From positions 11,637,501 to 11,701,500 of the forward strand of contig CM075201.1 in NCBI GenBank assembly GCA_037577475.1: DNA of 64,000 nt, written 5' to 3'. Position numbers and translations under genes: made by a program. The stretch is from Chaunax sp. Z400. Lineage: Eukaryota > Chordata > Actinopteri > Lophiiformes > Chaunacidae. Numbering within the stretch: position 1 is the first letter of the stretch; every line of letters starts with the position of its first letter. Positions 45,440 to 58,158 of the stretch are shown here, piece by piece. Below the pieces are notes generated by a model. The model searched no databases. It was not told where the DNA came from and saw only the letters and a program-made list of their open reading frames with translations.

Positions 45440-48400
45440 GCATATTTTATTTTATTATTTTATTTCATTATATCATGGATGTTGAATGTTATAAACCTTA
45501 AACGACAGACAGTCTGTACATTTTGCACTACTGTTTTATAAGTTCTATAGCCTCCTATGCATTACTGTAAATGGAAAGATTATGAGCAAACTCTTTTTCA
45601 CCTTAAAATATACATATGCACTTTGCTTAGTATTTCTTCTCTTGTCCCCGGGTGTCAGTGCTCTCGACCGGTCAACGCCTCGGATACACTTGTGCAGAAG
45701 TGGAACCAGACAGGATACACCCCAGAGCAACCTCAATGTTTGGGTGAGAGAAGCACACAGTGATCTCCAGTGTGATGTGGGAATCACACCCACACTCAAA
45801 TGAATAGGATGTGTTGAGCAAACAGACGCCATCAGACATTTTCTTAATATACTTCTACTCTTACGTTAACTCACCAGTTCAAACGTATGAAATGAGATAC
45901 ATTAACACTACTGCAACAATTTGCAGCTACTTAAAGCACCACCATAAGCATGTCTGGGCTGCTACCAATACTGGAAGAAGAACAAGACAAGAAGAGTTAA
46001 AAAACAGAGTCTGCTATGATGTGGCTTTACTCAGACTTCATGCCAAATGAAGTAACACCTCCTAAGTCCTCGGCCCTGGAAACCTACTATTAGCTCAGAA
46101 TCATGTGGTTTTTTCATCAGTAATTAATGATTTATTAACAAATATATTATTTTCCATCATGGTGACTCCAGATCTGTTTTATTCTAGATATAACTCCTTA
46201 TCTGTCATAGATAGATCAAATCCATTTGAATGACTCTGAACCTGCATCATCTCAGCTACATAGTGGTGTCAGTGTCATGTCTCTGCTCCTCTCTGTTACT
46301 GTGACCCAATACATATCGCCCCCTTCAAAATACATATTATATATCATCGCCCAGATCCCAGTCCCAGTCCTTAGCCTATAATCCCCCCCGACACAAAATG
46401 TCTTCAAAATAAATATTGTAGATATGTTGCAGACAAACAGAGAAGAAAGAAAACCAAAACAAACTAATGTCGGTGATCACATGACCTCCTCCAGCTCTTG
46501 TTGTGAGAGGTAACAACGATTCCAGCTCATTTATTTCTCTTGATTCCATACAGATATATATTTACCTTGTTGAGGGTCATGTATGTTTGTTTGTATTTAT
46601 TTTGACTGTTTTAGAGTTTAAGGAATGAGGCATCTGAAATGATAAATGTTGTCCAGCTGATTCTGTTTTCATGATGTGTATTTTGGGTTCACATGCATTG
46701 AGGGGTTGAGGCCTTTATACTTCCAGCTGGATGATCTCTGATTGGTGGCCCAGCTAATGCTGTTGCCTGTGCATTGAGTTTCTCCCTCTTACTTTTAAGG
46801 AGCCTCAAATGGAGCCTCTTCTCGGTGAGAGAAATGTGTTCTGGCCTCTTTCTTTTTTGCTCCTCCTTCTTCATGTTGGTGTCTATAGTAGAAAAATGTT
46901 CCGCTTTTTTGGCAAATAAGTTCCTCGACCAGCTCATTCACTGTTTTGTTCATTCCGGTGCTTCTGAGCTGAGAGTAATCCATTAAAGAAATTGAGCACC
47001 AATGTACGCCGAGGAGAAACTGCTTTCAATCTTAATGAACAAGCAGAAGTTGATCGAAGACCTAATTTGAGAAAAAGTCAAAGAATTACCTGAAGTGGAT
47101 CTGGCACTACAACGTGGAACAAACTGTCTCTGTGATCCTGACAGATTAAATATTCAAATGACTGAGCTGTGCATGATATATATATATAAAAAGAAGTTTT
47201 TCTATTAATATGTAGTGTAGCTGTGGTTAAAACCTCAGTATGCTATGAAATAATGACATGTTTCTGTAAATACTCCTGCTTGTCTTCCTAATGGGGCTTC
47301 GATGTAAAGATCAATATTGATGTTTAAGCTTTAAGCTGATGTAACAGGTGTAGGAGGCCGGTTAAATGGCCTTATTCTAAAAGCTGTGTTGGTTTCACAG
47401 ACTCGGTCAATCTGTCTTCCAGGATTTTAGATACGGTTCTGAACCAGGTTGGGGTGCAGGCTGCAAAAAAATGTCCGTTTTAACGAGGGACTAAAGTCAG
47501 ATTGGACTCATAGCGTCATACTCCCCTTAAAACAAGTGAAAATGTGGGCTGAGTGGGACAGCTGTTCTACGTGGCTCCATTCCATTTTGAGAACTAAGAG
47601 AATGGAGAATGTTTTCACTTGTTTTAAGAAACATAACATTTAGACTAAAAGAGCTGTCGAGAGGTTAGGCAGTAATATTGGAGAAAGTCACACTAATATC
47701 GTGTGACTTTTTCTTTCCAGTAGTCGTAACTAAACATTGCCATCGGAGACATTCCTCCCAAGACGTGCTGGTTTTACATTTATTCCCAAATGTCAGAAGT
47801 TACAAAAGCAACCATTCCTTATACTGTAGAGACTAATCACTGCTCTTTATGTGAGTATTTAGCAGTGGTCATACCTTTACCTGTAAGTCTTTACTTTTCT
47901 AGCTTTACTTTAATTTGCTTTTGCATATTCTTCCATAAACCAACATCCTCAGCTTCATCCTAATTGTGTAGGACAGAGATGTCAAACTCAGTTTCATCCC
48001 GGGCCTCATCAGCATTATGGTTGTTCTCTAAGGGCAGGTGACTGTGAGACTATATAAATGTATCTACTCTTCATCATATTACATAATTGCCTCTGCATTC
48101 GATTATTATTGGTTTTAGTAATAACTTAATTAATGCTCTGTTATGTCACAACATGACAAAATCGCACAGCTAGTTTGGATCTGACAGTTGAGGCAAAGCT
48201 TTTCCTTTACTTTGCATGAAAAGAGCATTTTCTTCCTGAAGCTCTAAAAACAGCAGACAGTGATCCTACTCAGCCACCGTACTTCTTGTCCCAGGCTCAT
48301 TTCACGCATCACGCATATAACCACACAGACACACAAGACAAACTGCACAAGAAGCTCTTACCTCCACACTTAAGCTGTTAACAAGGGAGTGTTTGTGACA

Positions 48401-49444
48401 TGACTGAGACGAGCTGTTTGATTTGTCTATAAGGTGGGGCTGGAGGTCGAGAGGGAACAGAGCAAAAGAGTCTGTAATCTGTCATAAATGTCAGAAGTGC
48501 AAGAAAGGCAGATCGAGGGATTAATAAATGAAGGGATGATGGACAAAAAACAAATAAGAGAAGAAACTGCGTTCACATTACCAGGCTGATTTTTGTTGTT
48601 GTTGTTATTGTTATCAAACATAATAATAATAATAGTAATAATAATAATACTAATAATAATAATAACAGTAATTTGAGTAATCCTGCTAACAAACAAAGAA
48701 ATGTCAGAAAAAAACCCTACTTCCTTGTGGAGGTAATACAGTTATAATGTTAAAGCACCAGTGTCAACATTTAAACGTGACACTGACTCACCGGCCCTTT
48801 GTTGACCATTCACTGAAAACACAGAGAGAATCATCACTAGAACAATATGAGTTAAATATCTCCTTGGTCTCATGCCTCCTCATCAGTTAGTCAAACCTTC
48901 CTGGCTGTGCTGAGCACCACAGTGTGTTTGTCACACTGCCACCACGTCACTGTTCTGGTATGAACAGAGGAAATTTATCAACAGCACACGAAGCCCTGAA
49001 TGCCTCAGCTGATGGACAGAAGCCAATAAGCCAAGTACAACAAACTCTGCCTGGAAGCTTCAAAACAAACAAATCTCTCTCCTTTTTAAAAAAAATTTTT
49101 TGGAATGCGTTGCCTTTGTGTGGCTCTAAAAATAGACCTTGAAAGAAGCCACAGATAACATGGTAATTTAATACCTCCACAATTTAGAGTCACACATGGC
49201 ATAATTACCAGTGCATTGTGCATTACATGTAGGCTATACCAGAAAAGTGGTCAAATGAGGTTCCCCATCAATACTACTATGTCTTTGAGTTCGCAAGTAT
49301 TTTTCAGCATGATCGTACGAGCGCAAAAACATGTGGAAACATTCAATAGTTAGTTATTATCCAACAAAACAACAGCATCCTTACGCCCGGGACAGTGAGT
49401 TATAGAAGCACCGGGAAATAAACCATAAAGGTGCTGATTCGTAC
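45440..49444. other. Non-coding stretch (contig 4 copy of 18684-22199)
   Basis: It carries the copies of the dispersed repeat (46190-46492), foldback (47526-47628) and hairpin (47685-47711). It includes a 490-bp segment (48581-49070) that contig 3 lacks. No gene was recognised. Confidence 0.55.
48581..49070. other. 490-bp segment absent from the contig 3 copy
   Basis: Contig 3 reads TGCGTTCACATC directly into AAATCTCTCTCC near 21813. Contig 4 has about 490 extra bases here, including an ATT/TAA microsatellite (48600-48665). No target-site duplication or transposon terminus is visible, so deletion in contig 3 is as likely as insertion here. Confidence 0.8.
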
Positions 49445-49649
49445 CAGATGTGAGGGTGGAGAAGCAGCTCCACCGTGGCTCCTCTCCCTCGGACTGGGAG
49501 CAGGACTCCCACAGAGACAGGGAGAAATGGTCCGCGGTGACCCAGGCTGGACTGAGCAGAGCCACCATGTCCAAACACAGCGCCAGAAAGACGCACAGCA
49601 GCGCGATGAGCTTGAAGGGCCGGAACACGTAGACCTCGTTCACAGACAT
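49445..49649 (-). CDS. tmem47: tmem47-like gene, first coding exon only (contig 4)
   Basis: Same exon as 22200-22404, with 68 codons plus 1 base and donor GTACGA. Two residues differ: Met for Ile in CLDMVALL and His for Asn in TADHFSL. One change is silent. As in contig 3, no second exon was recognised on the downstream side. Confidence 0.7.
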
Positions 49650-52600
49650 CTTCTCAGGACGAGATAAAGCTGCAGATCAGTCAGTCGGGAGAGATTACTG
49701 GGGCTCAGTGTGCGTCCTCACCCACCATAGCCTTCAATGCATTGTGTGTATCCAGATGGTAAAGTTTAAGGGGAGACATCCGGTTTGAGCGGGTTTTCAA
49801 AATAATAGCTCCCGATAATCATTCTGAGATTTTTTTTGTTTTTTGTATGGTTGTCCTCGTCTATAATACTATCGTAAAGGACAACTGTTCCAAAACGTTA
49901 ACATTCAACATGTTTAAAAAAAACTATTTTAAAAGCTAAGTAAATTAAATATTATTCATGTTATTATTGCTGACATTATTACCTGGGCTGAGGAGGTAAT
50001 GTTTTTTGCAGGATTACTCAAAAAGGTATGAACAGATGAAGTTTTTTTTTTTTGGAGTGGTATTGTAAGGAACAAAAAATTAGATTTAGTTGGTAATTTG
50101 GATCATTACAAACCAATGATTCCCTGCCTCATCAAGGTGTTCCTCAGGGAGTGAACATGAGCTGCACCTTCAGTTCTCCTAGTAGGAGAGGGCACCAGGA
50201 TCCTGTGCAGGTGAGCTCCATTACAGATCTGCTTAGAAAAGGAAGGGAGACTGAAGTGCAACCACAAATGGCATTAAAACTTCATCAGGAAACTGAGCTT
50301 CCCTGGCAGAGGTTTGCACTCTCCAGGTGTTGTCAGCTTTGTTTGCTTGTTTGTCTTTTTGCAGGATTACACATTAACTTGACAGATTTTCCTGAAATGG
50401 GAGGGTAGGGTCGGGCATATGAAAAATCCATTAAACATTGAAGTGGATCCACATAATGGGTCCAGGATTTTTTTTCTCACTTTCCTTAACATAGTGAGAT
50501 AGGACTTTTCCCACCATTTCCATTTGTTAAGCATAAACTAAGTGACTGATTTTGATTAAACTTGGTAGAAAGGTTGGGCATGTATTATATTTTGGAGTGG
50601 ATCCAGAAAAAGGGGTGATATTCAGGATTATATTTTGTACTTTTCTGAACAAAAGACAAGTTTTTTTTATTTTTACTGTTTTTGTCATGAACAGATTACC
50701 AGGAAACAAGGTGGAAGGATGAAGCATGTGCTATAGAACAAATCATCAAATTTTGGAGTGGATCCAAATGAAGGGAATAAAGGGATCCATAAATTTCCAG
50801 CTTTTTCTGTCATCATTGTGAGATAGTACGGAGTCCCTAAAGGGACATGGGCAAAAAAACCAAAAAAAACAACAACTAAACGTTTCTCAACTAGACAGAT
50901 TTTCATGAAACTTTGTGGAAGAATGAGGCATGTGCCAAAAATGGAACAGTTGAATTTTGGAGTAGCTATGAGAAAAAAGGTGGATCCATGATTTCTTTTT
51001 TCCCCTTACTTGAACCGAAAACTGAAGGCAGCCATTTTAACGGTGCACATGCCTTGTTGGAATTTTGATTCGTGCTTAATTTAATTAAAAGGGATCATTG
51101 GGCCTTGGCAGAGGTATGTGCCCTTGAGTTCCCTTCTAGTGCAATTAATTTCTTAATTTTCATGGATTATAGTTTTTCTGCAGTGATGTAGACCAAAGAC
51201 TGTGGTTTTGTCTGACTGACAAAAACGGTAAAACGGAGTTTGAATTGATGGGTGAAAATCAGAAAATCTTTACTTTTTTGGCTGCAATGATATTGGCCTC
51301 AGCAAAAATAAAAACAAGAGCAACGAAAGAAACGGCAAAACCAATAAGCCACTAAACATTATACAAATTGAGAATTTCTTAAACCCAGTCCCAAATTTAA
51401 ACCACATTGGTTGACCATGATTTCAGTCACAATGAAGGAATATGAGCTGAGCTTAATACCCTATAATCAATCAGAATTGATTGTGACTAACCGTCTTCTT
51501 CCCCTTAAATCAACCTCAGTGGTACCCAAAACATTTCTGCTGCACTTACAACAATACAATATAAACAATATATGTGTATCTTCAGAAATGATCTGATTTA
51601 TACTTGCAACCATATTATTTAATCAAAATATAAGAAAACTAATTCTGCAAAGGTTAATTTCCACTATCTCAGTATAGACAATAATGCAGTCTGTTATTAT
51701 AGAACCAACACTTTTTTTAAAAAAAACATAGATTCTATTAATAAGTCACTGGTGGTGGTACTGATGTACAGGCATTAGCTCCCCGAGGATGGAGAGAAAT
51801 TCATTCCGCATTGTGTCAAAAAAAAAAAAAAATCTCAACCAGCCTCTCAAAACTACTGTTTGAAAACTGAGGGTTGCAGTAAATGTTGTAATGTGGTAAT
51901 GATCCAGCAGATGGCAGACACGTGACATGATTGACGTCACAAAACAACGCTTCTCTCTCCTCTGAGCACTAATAATGCACGACTTGTGTAATCATTAGTA
52001 GCAGATGAGATTGTATGAGCAGTAGCAGCAAACAGCAGCTGCCATTATATTGACATGAAAAGCCCAGTCCTTGCTGAAAATCCCTGTGACATAATAAGAA
52101 TAGAAATGTCCCTTAGCTGGTTGATCTTCTCACTTAATCCTGTTTTGGCTTCTTCACACAGTCAGTGTGTAGGATGAGCTCAATGATATTCTTTTTACCT
52201 CACATGACAATTACCCCTTTGATCCATGCTCAAACCACATGATGCGTTTAATATCTCTTAAGAACAGGCACAGAATTTACAAAACACCTTATAAAAACCC
52301 CAAAATGAAATGAAAAGTATTAAGTTAGACTAGATTTGACTACAATCTGGTCTGATGTTCATTCAGTTCATACGTCTTGTGAAATATTTCTATCTTCTGG
52401 TGAACAAAATGACTGCAGGTTATGAACTTGAAAGACTTCATCAGTGCTCTTCATGTGTTGAGAAGATTCTTCAACTTTTAATGATAAAATGACCAAATTC
52501 AGTGACATTTGTCACGATTAAAGGAGCGTTTATGAGCATAAGGTGGAGGCAAAACATCACTTCTATGTCCAAACTTCACACATTCAGAGGGGGTCACATG

Positions 52601-53574
52601 ATCACCAATGTTTGTTTGTTTTTTCTGTTTGCCCAAAAGATGTCTTGCTCAAAGATTTTGATGAAACTTTGTGTAGGGATGGATCTTGGGCTTAGGAGGA
52701 GTGAGAGGTGGATCCTGGTATGGATCTGGATCATCTTTCTTCAACAAGGAGAGATAAGGCTTTTTTGTAACATTTTTATACTATCAGCAAAATAATAATA
52801 ATAGGTCAATAAAAGTACACAGGCATAGACGACTCATGATGTCCCACAACCAATTAACCAATCAACCAACCATTAAGTGAGGGGCTATTCTCTAAGACCC
52901 ACATTTCTTTAACTTGGTGGAATATTTGAAATGATTTTTTTTAAACTATGGCTGTCTATACTTGTCTTTAAGTAGCTTTTGTGTCTACAAATTTTTCTAA
53001 CTTAGCAAATACATTCTATAAATATAAAATTCACAGTTATTGCTGCGGATAAACCCCTATTTTTTGCACAAGAGGAGTTTTCCTAACATTTGTATCATAT
53101 CATAGCAATCAGTTGTGAAGATAGTGTAATTAAAAGCATTTAAGCTGTTCTGAACAAATAAATATTCTGAGGGCAGATTTTGCATATATAAACAAGTGAT
53201 TTTAGTATTTTGGATTTTTCTCCTGCTGCCTTCTGGCCCATTTCATTTGGTGCCTAGATTAGAGGTTTTCAGTGTATCTGACATAATAAGAGTTTCAGAC
53301 TAATGCCACCTTTCTCAGTCCAAATGGTGCTACCAAGCTGCTATTGAGAGAAAAGACCCAGGGGAGTGAAGTTGAATCATTTAAACGTTACAGGAAAGGT
53401 GTAACATTATACTCTCTGTTTGGGTTTTATGTGCCTTTGTGTGTGTTTTTGTTCCATGCACTCACTGGGGCTCAAGGCATGTTAGCATAACAAGCAAGAC
53501 CGAAAGGAAGCCTACAAACACCTGAAGCCAACTAAATCCCTCGGCTGGCACACAAGGAAGACTTTTACTGAGTG
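49650..53574. other. Non-coding stretch (contig 4 copy of 22405-26590)
   Basis: Includes the degenerate tandem repeat units (about 50350-51010), the empty SINE site near 51166 and a copy of the dispersed repeat (about 52554-52864). It ends at the N run. Confidence 0.55.
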
Positions 53575-53674
53575 NNNNNNNNNNNNNNNNNNNNNNNNNN
53601 NNNNNNNNNNNNNNNNNNNNNNNNNNNNNNNNNNNNNNNNNNNNNNNNNNNNNNNNNNNNNNNNNNNNNNNNNN
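53575..53674. other. Assembly gap, 100 N
   Basis: A run of exactly 100 N. Before it the sequence equals contig 3 up to 26590; after it the sequence equals contig 4 from 36191. Confidence 0.98.
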
Positions 53675-54879
53675 CAGAGCTCAGCTTTAGTTGTCTACAT
53701 ATGTATGTTTCTGTGGAACATTCTCATGTTGAATGTGCTGAGATTTATGTCAGGACACAGAGTTGCGTTGTGAAGAAGTGCTGAGTCATGTCTGCCACCT
53801 AGTTGTTGTTAATGTTTACTACAGAAGCAGTGTAAAGGGGACCTGCTGTCTGAATGATGAATTCATGGACAGAGAAGAAACATTTTTCACTGAATGAATA
53901 CTTATTGTTTGTTGACATTCTATTTGAGTCACACTGTTTGTATTTAAACTGTGAAATACTAGTCTATGTGTCTATTCTTTGTCATTTGAGGGCTAAAATG
54001 ACACATGATCCATGTATTGTGGGTCCAGTTATCATCTACCAGTGTCTCCAGTCCACCAGCTGTGGTGATAAACTTTTAGGGTGTCATAGCAAACCCCCAT
54101 GATGATGGCAGTGGGTGTGGATGAAATGATGCGATCAGATAGTCCTTTGGTCAATCAGCTGGCTGAACGTCTCATTGGCTGAAGTTCTCCCCTCAACCTA
54201 TACAAAGCACAAATACAGGATATGTTTAGTTGTTACTTGGAACAAAAATAAACCAGTATCACAACTTACCTGGAGCTGTGATGTGTCAGCTGTTTTGATT
54301 GGTGTGGATTTCTGTTTTTGCATTATGTTAAATGTCTAAATTGAGTGAACATTGAGTTCTGACAACTTGTACAACATTGATTACTTTCAGTAACAGTAAT
54401 GTAGCTTATAGCTGTCCTGAGTTACCCAGGCTTTTCACATGTAGGCCTACATAAACTATTTTAGTCTCTCTGCTTGCATGGAAAAAAAGACAGAGATTCA
54501 ACTCATGTATTGTCTCCAAGCTTGAAAAGAAATTTTGAGATTTTAGTTTTTGTCCACGCCCCCTAATCCCAGTGATGGCCTAATGTTGAAGTGAATATCC
54601 AAAAGTTAGATATGGCATTGGAAACTAAAATGTTAGTCAGATCAATTATTTAATTAGCTTAATTATCAACATTTCAGATCAATGGCAGAAATCCATTTGG
54701 AGCCTTCAGAACTGATTTTTTCTTAGACATTATTAGACATTATTACTGCCTTCCTCCACTAAATATCTCCTTTTTTAGGTAGTCAACTCTTCAAGGCATC
54801 ACTTGACTTGTGAACTTTTCAGAGTCCACAAGAGCAAAACGTGGACAAGAAATGTTATGGCAGAAAATGACAGATGGGT
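53675..54879. other. Non-coding stretch (contig 5 copy of 36191-37395)
   Basis: No gene recognised; equivalent to the contig 4 sequence at offset 17484. Confidence 0.5.
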
Positions 54880-55922
54880 ATGTATATAAATGTATATCTG
54901 ATATATGTAATGTATATCTGACATATATAAATGTATATCTGATATATGTAATGTATATCTGATATATATAAATGTATATCTGATATATGTAATGTATATC
55001 TGATATATGTAATGTATATCTGATATATATAAATGTATATCTGATATATATAAATTTATATCTGATATATATAAATGTATATCTGATATATATAAATGCA
55101 TATCTGAAATATATAAATGTATATCTGATATATATAAATGTATATCTGACATACTGTATATAAATGTATATCTGATATATGTAATGTATATCTGATATAT
55201 ATAAATATATATCTGACATACTGTATATAAATGTATATCTGATATATGTAATGTATATCTGATATATGTAAGTGTATATCTGATATATATAAATATATAT
55301 CTGACATACTGTATATAAATGTATATCTGATATATGTAATGTATATCTGATATATATAAGTGTATATCTGATATATATAAATTTATATCTGATATATATA
55401 AATGTATATCTGACATACTGTATATAAATGTATATCTGACATACTGTATATAAATGTATATCTGATATATATAAATGCATATCTGATACATATAAATGTA
55501 TATCTGACATATGTAATGTATATCTGATATATATAAATGTATATGTGATATATATAAATTTATATCTGACATACTGTATATAAATGTATATCTGATATGT
55601 ATAAATTTATATCTGATATATATAAATGTATATCTGATATATATAAATGTATATCTGATATATATAAATTTATATCTGACATACTGTATATAAATGTATA
55701 TCTGATATATATAAATTTATATCTGATATATATAAATGTATATCTGATATATATAAATGTATATCTGATATATATAAATTTATATCTGACATACTGTATA
55801 TAAATGTATTTCTGATATATATAAATGTATATCTGATATATATAAATGTATATCTGATATATGTAAATGTAAATCTGATATATATAAATGTATATCTGAT
55901 ATATATAAATTTATATCTGATA
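54880..55922. repeat. AT-rich minisatellite, about 21-bp unit (long allele)
   Basis: Same array as 37396-38309 but 129 bp longer. The change lies in the first half and includes an extra GTAATG-type unit and a TGACATACTG-type unit. The flanks are the same. Confidence 0.95.
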
Positions 55923-57658
55923 AATTACAACAATTTCCAATCAAAGGAAGACTGTTTAAATAATCATTTGAAGAAACGTTATGACATATAGAGAATAAAT
56001 ATCTTAGGCAATACAAAATGTACAGAACATGTAGTGTTAGAGAAATTGTTAGGATTGAATAAAAAAAAGAACAGCATGAAAAGAGGAGAGTCACACTTTG
56101 ATGTGGATTCAGGAAGAAAACAACTCAAGATTAGGAGGCATAAGGGGGTCTAGAGAGGCATGTTGTCAAAGAGTCTCTGACCCCACTAGATCTACCTTTG
56201 ATTACTGCTATGACAGAGTACAACACCCTCTTATGCATGAACAGCTCCAATATGAGCTGAAGTCATCAGTTTCAAAGTGTGTTTAGATATAGAGGCAAAG
56301 AAAAATCCTTGAGGCCTCAGATATGCTAAACGTGGTCCTGATTTTTCCCATAGAGAGAAAAATCAATGGCCGAACCACAACTAGATTCAAGGAGCAGATC
56401 TTTTCTTAAATCATTGATTTATGTGTGCTCTGGTTGTCTCATTCTTTATTGGGGCAGCATATTTCTCTCTTTTCAGTTATATCATAAATTAAAGCAAATG
56501 TTCTGGTTGTTATTCTAAATAAACATTAGTTTGTGTATATGCATGTCTTTTTGAAATGATGTTTTTCTCACATTATGATTAATTAGCTTATATTATCTTT
56601 CTTGAAATAATAATGATGAAACCTAAGCTGAGTTTTAAATCTAATGTTATTAAGAATAACTCTGGCTGTCTGAAACGCGCTCTCTATCCACATTTCACTG
56701 TTACTGCAGGTTGACCAGATGTGACTCTAACGAAATTATAAGAAAAAAAACAATTTCTGACAATTTGTGTCCGAGTGTGGATGAAAACTAAATCACGTAT
56801 TTTTTGTACAGAAACATTGTGTCTGACATTCATAGTTCATTCATAGTCCTTCATAGTTCCAGTGGTTGCAGGTTTGTAGTGTTGAGTGTTGACAAAACAG
56901 TCAAATGCAAAAACAAGAAGCATGTAAAAAATATTTCCAAAAGTGTCCTTTGTTCCATGCAGAGCATGAACTTCCTCTTTTGATGGTACGTGTCATGGAT
57001 ATTAGGTTATAGTTTAAGAGGAAAAGAGAACATTAACATGTTTATTTTTTCTAAAGGTTAGAGTTCACACAAAGCCTCATTATACTGCTGGACTTCATGT
57101 TCTTATATAATGTTATGTTAGGGATGTTAGGGACACATAAATCATCTCTTTTCCATCAGGTTACTGCTCCAGGGTGTCTGGTCAAGAAACAACTGAGGCT
57201 TATGATGTGTTGTATAAATCAGAAATGTGGAAATTTAAAGATCCGACACTGACAAAAACATTTGTTCATGTTGGATTTTTTGCTCAGAAACTGGTGCAGA
57301 AATTCAGTGCCATGATTTACCCCGACTGAATCATGATCATGAATCAATATTCTAAATTCTTTTAAATTAAATTTACAAACAACAAAAGCAACATTATTAT
57401 CTTTGAATATTTCATTTGAACTTTTAACACAGTAAACAATTACACAGACAACGGCCATTAAGCATCAAACATAGAGTAAAGTGACAAAAAGAAGAACTGA
57501 GGATTTGTAGAGCTCCAAAGAATAGTCCTCAAATGCTAGTTTACAACAATATCTGCAAACTGATCCACACGTCAGGGATGTCCTCTTTCTCCATTGCTAT
57601 TTGTGCTTGCAATGGAGCCACTTGCAATGTTTATAAGAGATTCTCCATCTATTTGAGG

Positions 57659-58158
57659 CATGGGTCTAAAACTTCCAAACCTATGTTGGTATTAGGACAG
57701 TCTCAGCCACTGTCATGTTTCACACCCATATGGGGCAATAATAAGTTAATACCCAGTAGAGAAGATGCTAGTTTTAAGACATAGGCTAGCAAAAGAGTAA
57801 GCAGGATAATGGATCTATATAACAAAGGAAGGTTAATGTCATTTACAGAAACACAAGAAAAGTATGACCTCCCTGCAACACACTTCTTTGAGTTCTTGCA
57901 AATGAGAAATTTTATTTCTGTTTCTCAAAACCATTCTCTAAACCAGCCACCCTTCTCATTGCTGGTAGACATTTCCATGAAATATGCTAATGGTACAGGA
58001 CAGGTATCGCTGTTGTACAAATTGTTTGTAGATACGTTTTCTGAGTCATCAGAAGATAAACTGAAGTGCTGGAGGATGGATTTTCAGGAGGAAATTTCAA
58101 GAAAAGGAATAGTCAGAGGCGTGTTTGAAGGCTCAGACATATACTGTATGTAAATAAG
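57659..58158 (+). mobile_element. L1-like LINE ORF2 C-terminal fragment (contig 5)
   Basis: Copy of 40046-40545 at offset 17613, with the same in-frame TAG. At 57750 it has GTTAAT where contig 4 has ATTAAT. Confidence 0.65.

Larger units (their letters stand above)
36191..46391 (+). repeat. Contig 4 segment directly repeated in contig 5 (53675-64000)
   Basis: The offset is 17484 before the minisatellite, 17613 after it and 17609 after the TATC tract. The copies differ by a 129-bp minisatellite length change, one 4-bp TATC unit and rare substitutions (for example 40137 A against G, 41027 C against T). The second copy begins at the first base after an N gap and runs off the window end. Confidence 0.93.

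Noticed and set aside
54791..55572. Open frames of 239-257 codons on the minus strand
   Set aside because: Same minisatellite in contig 5; the length follows repeat number.
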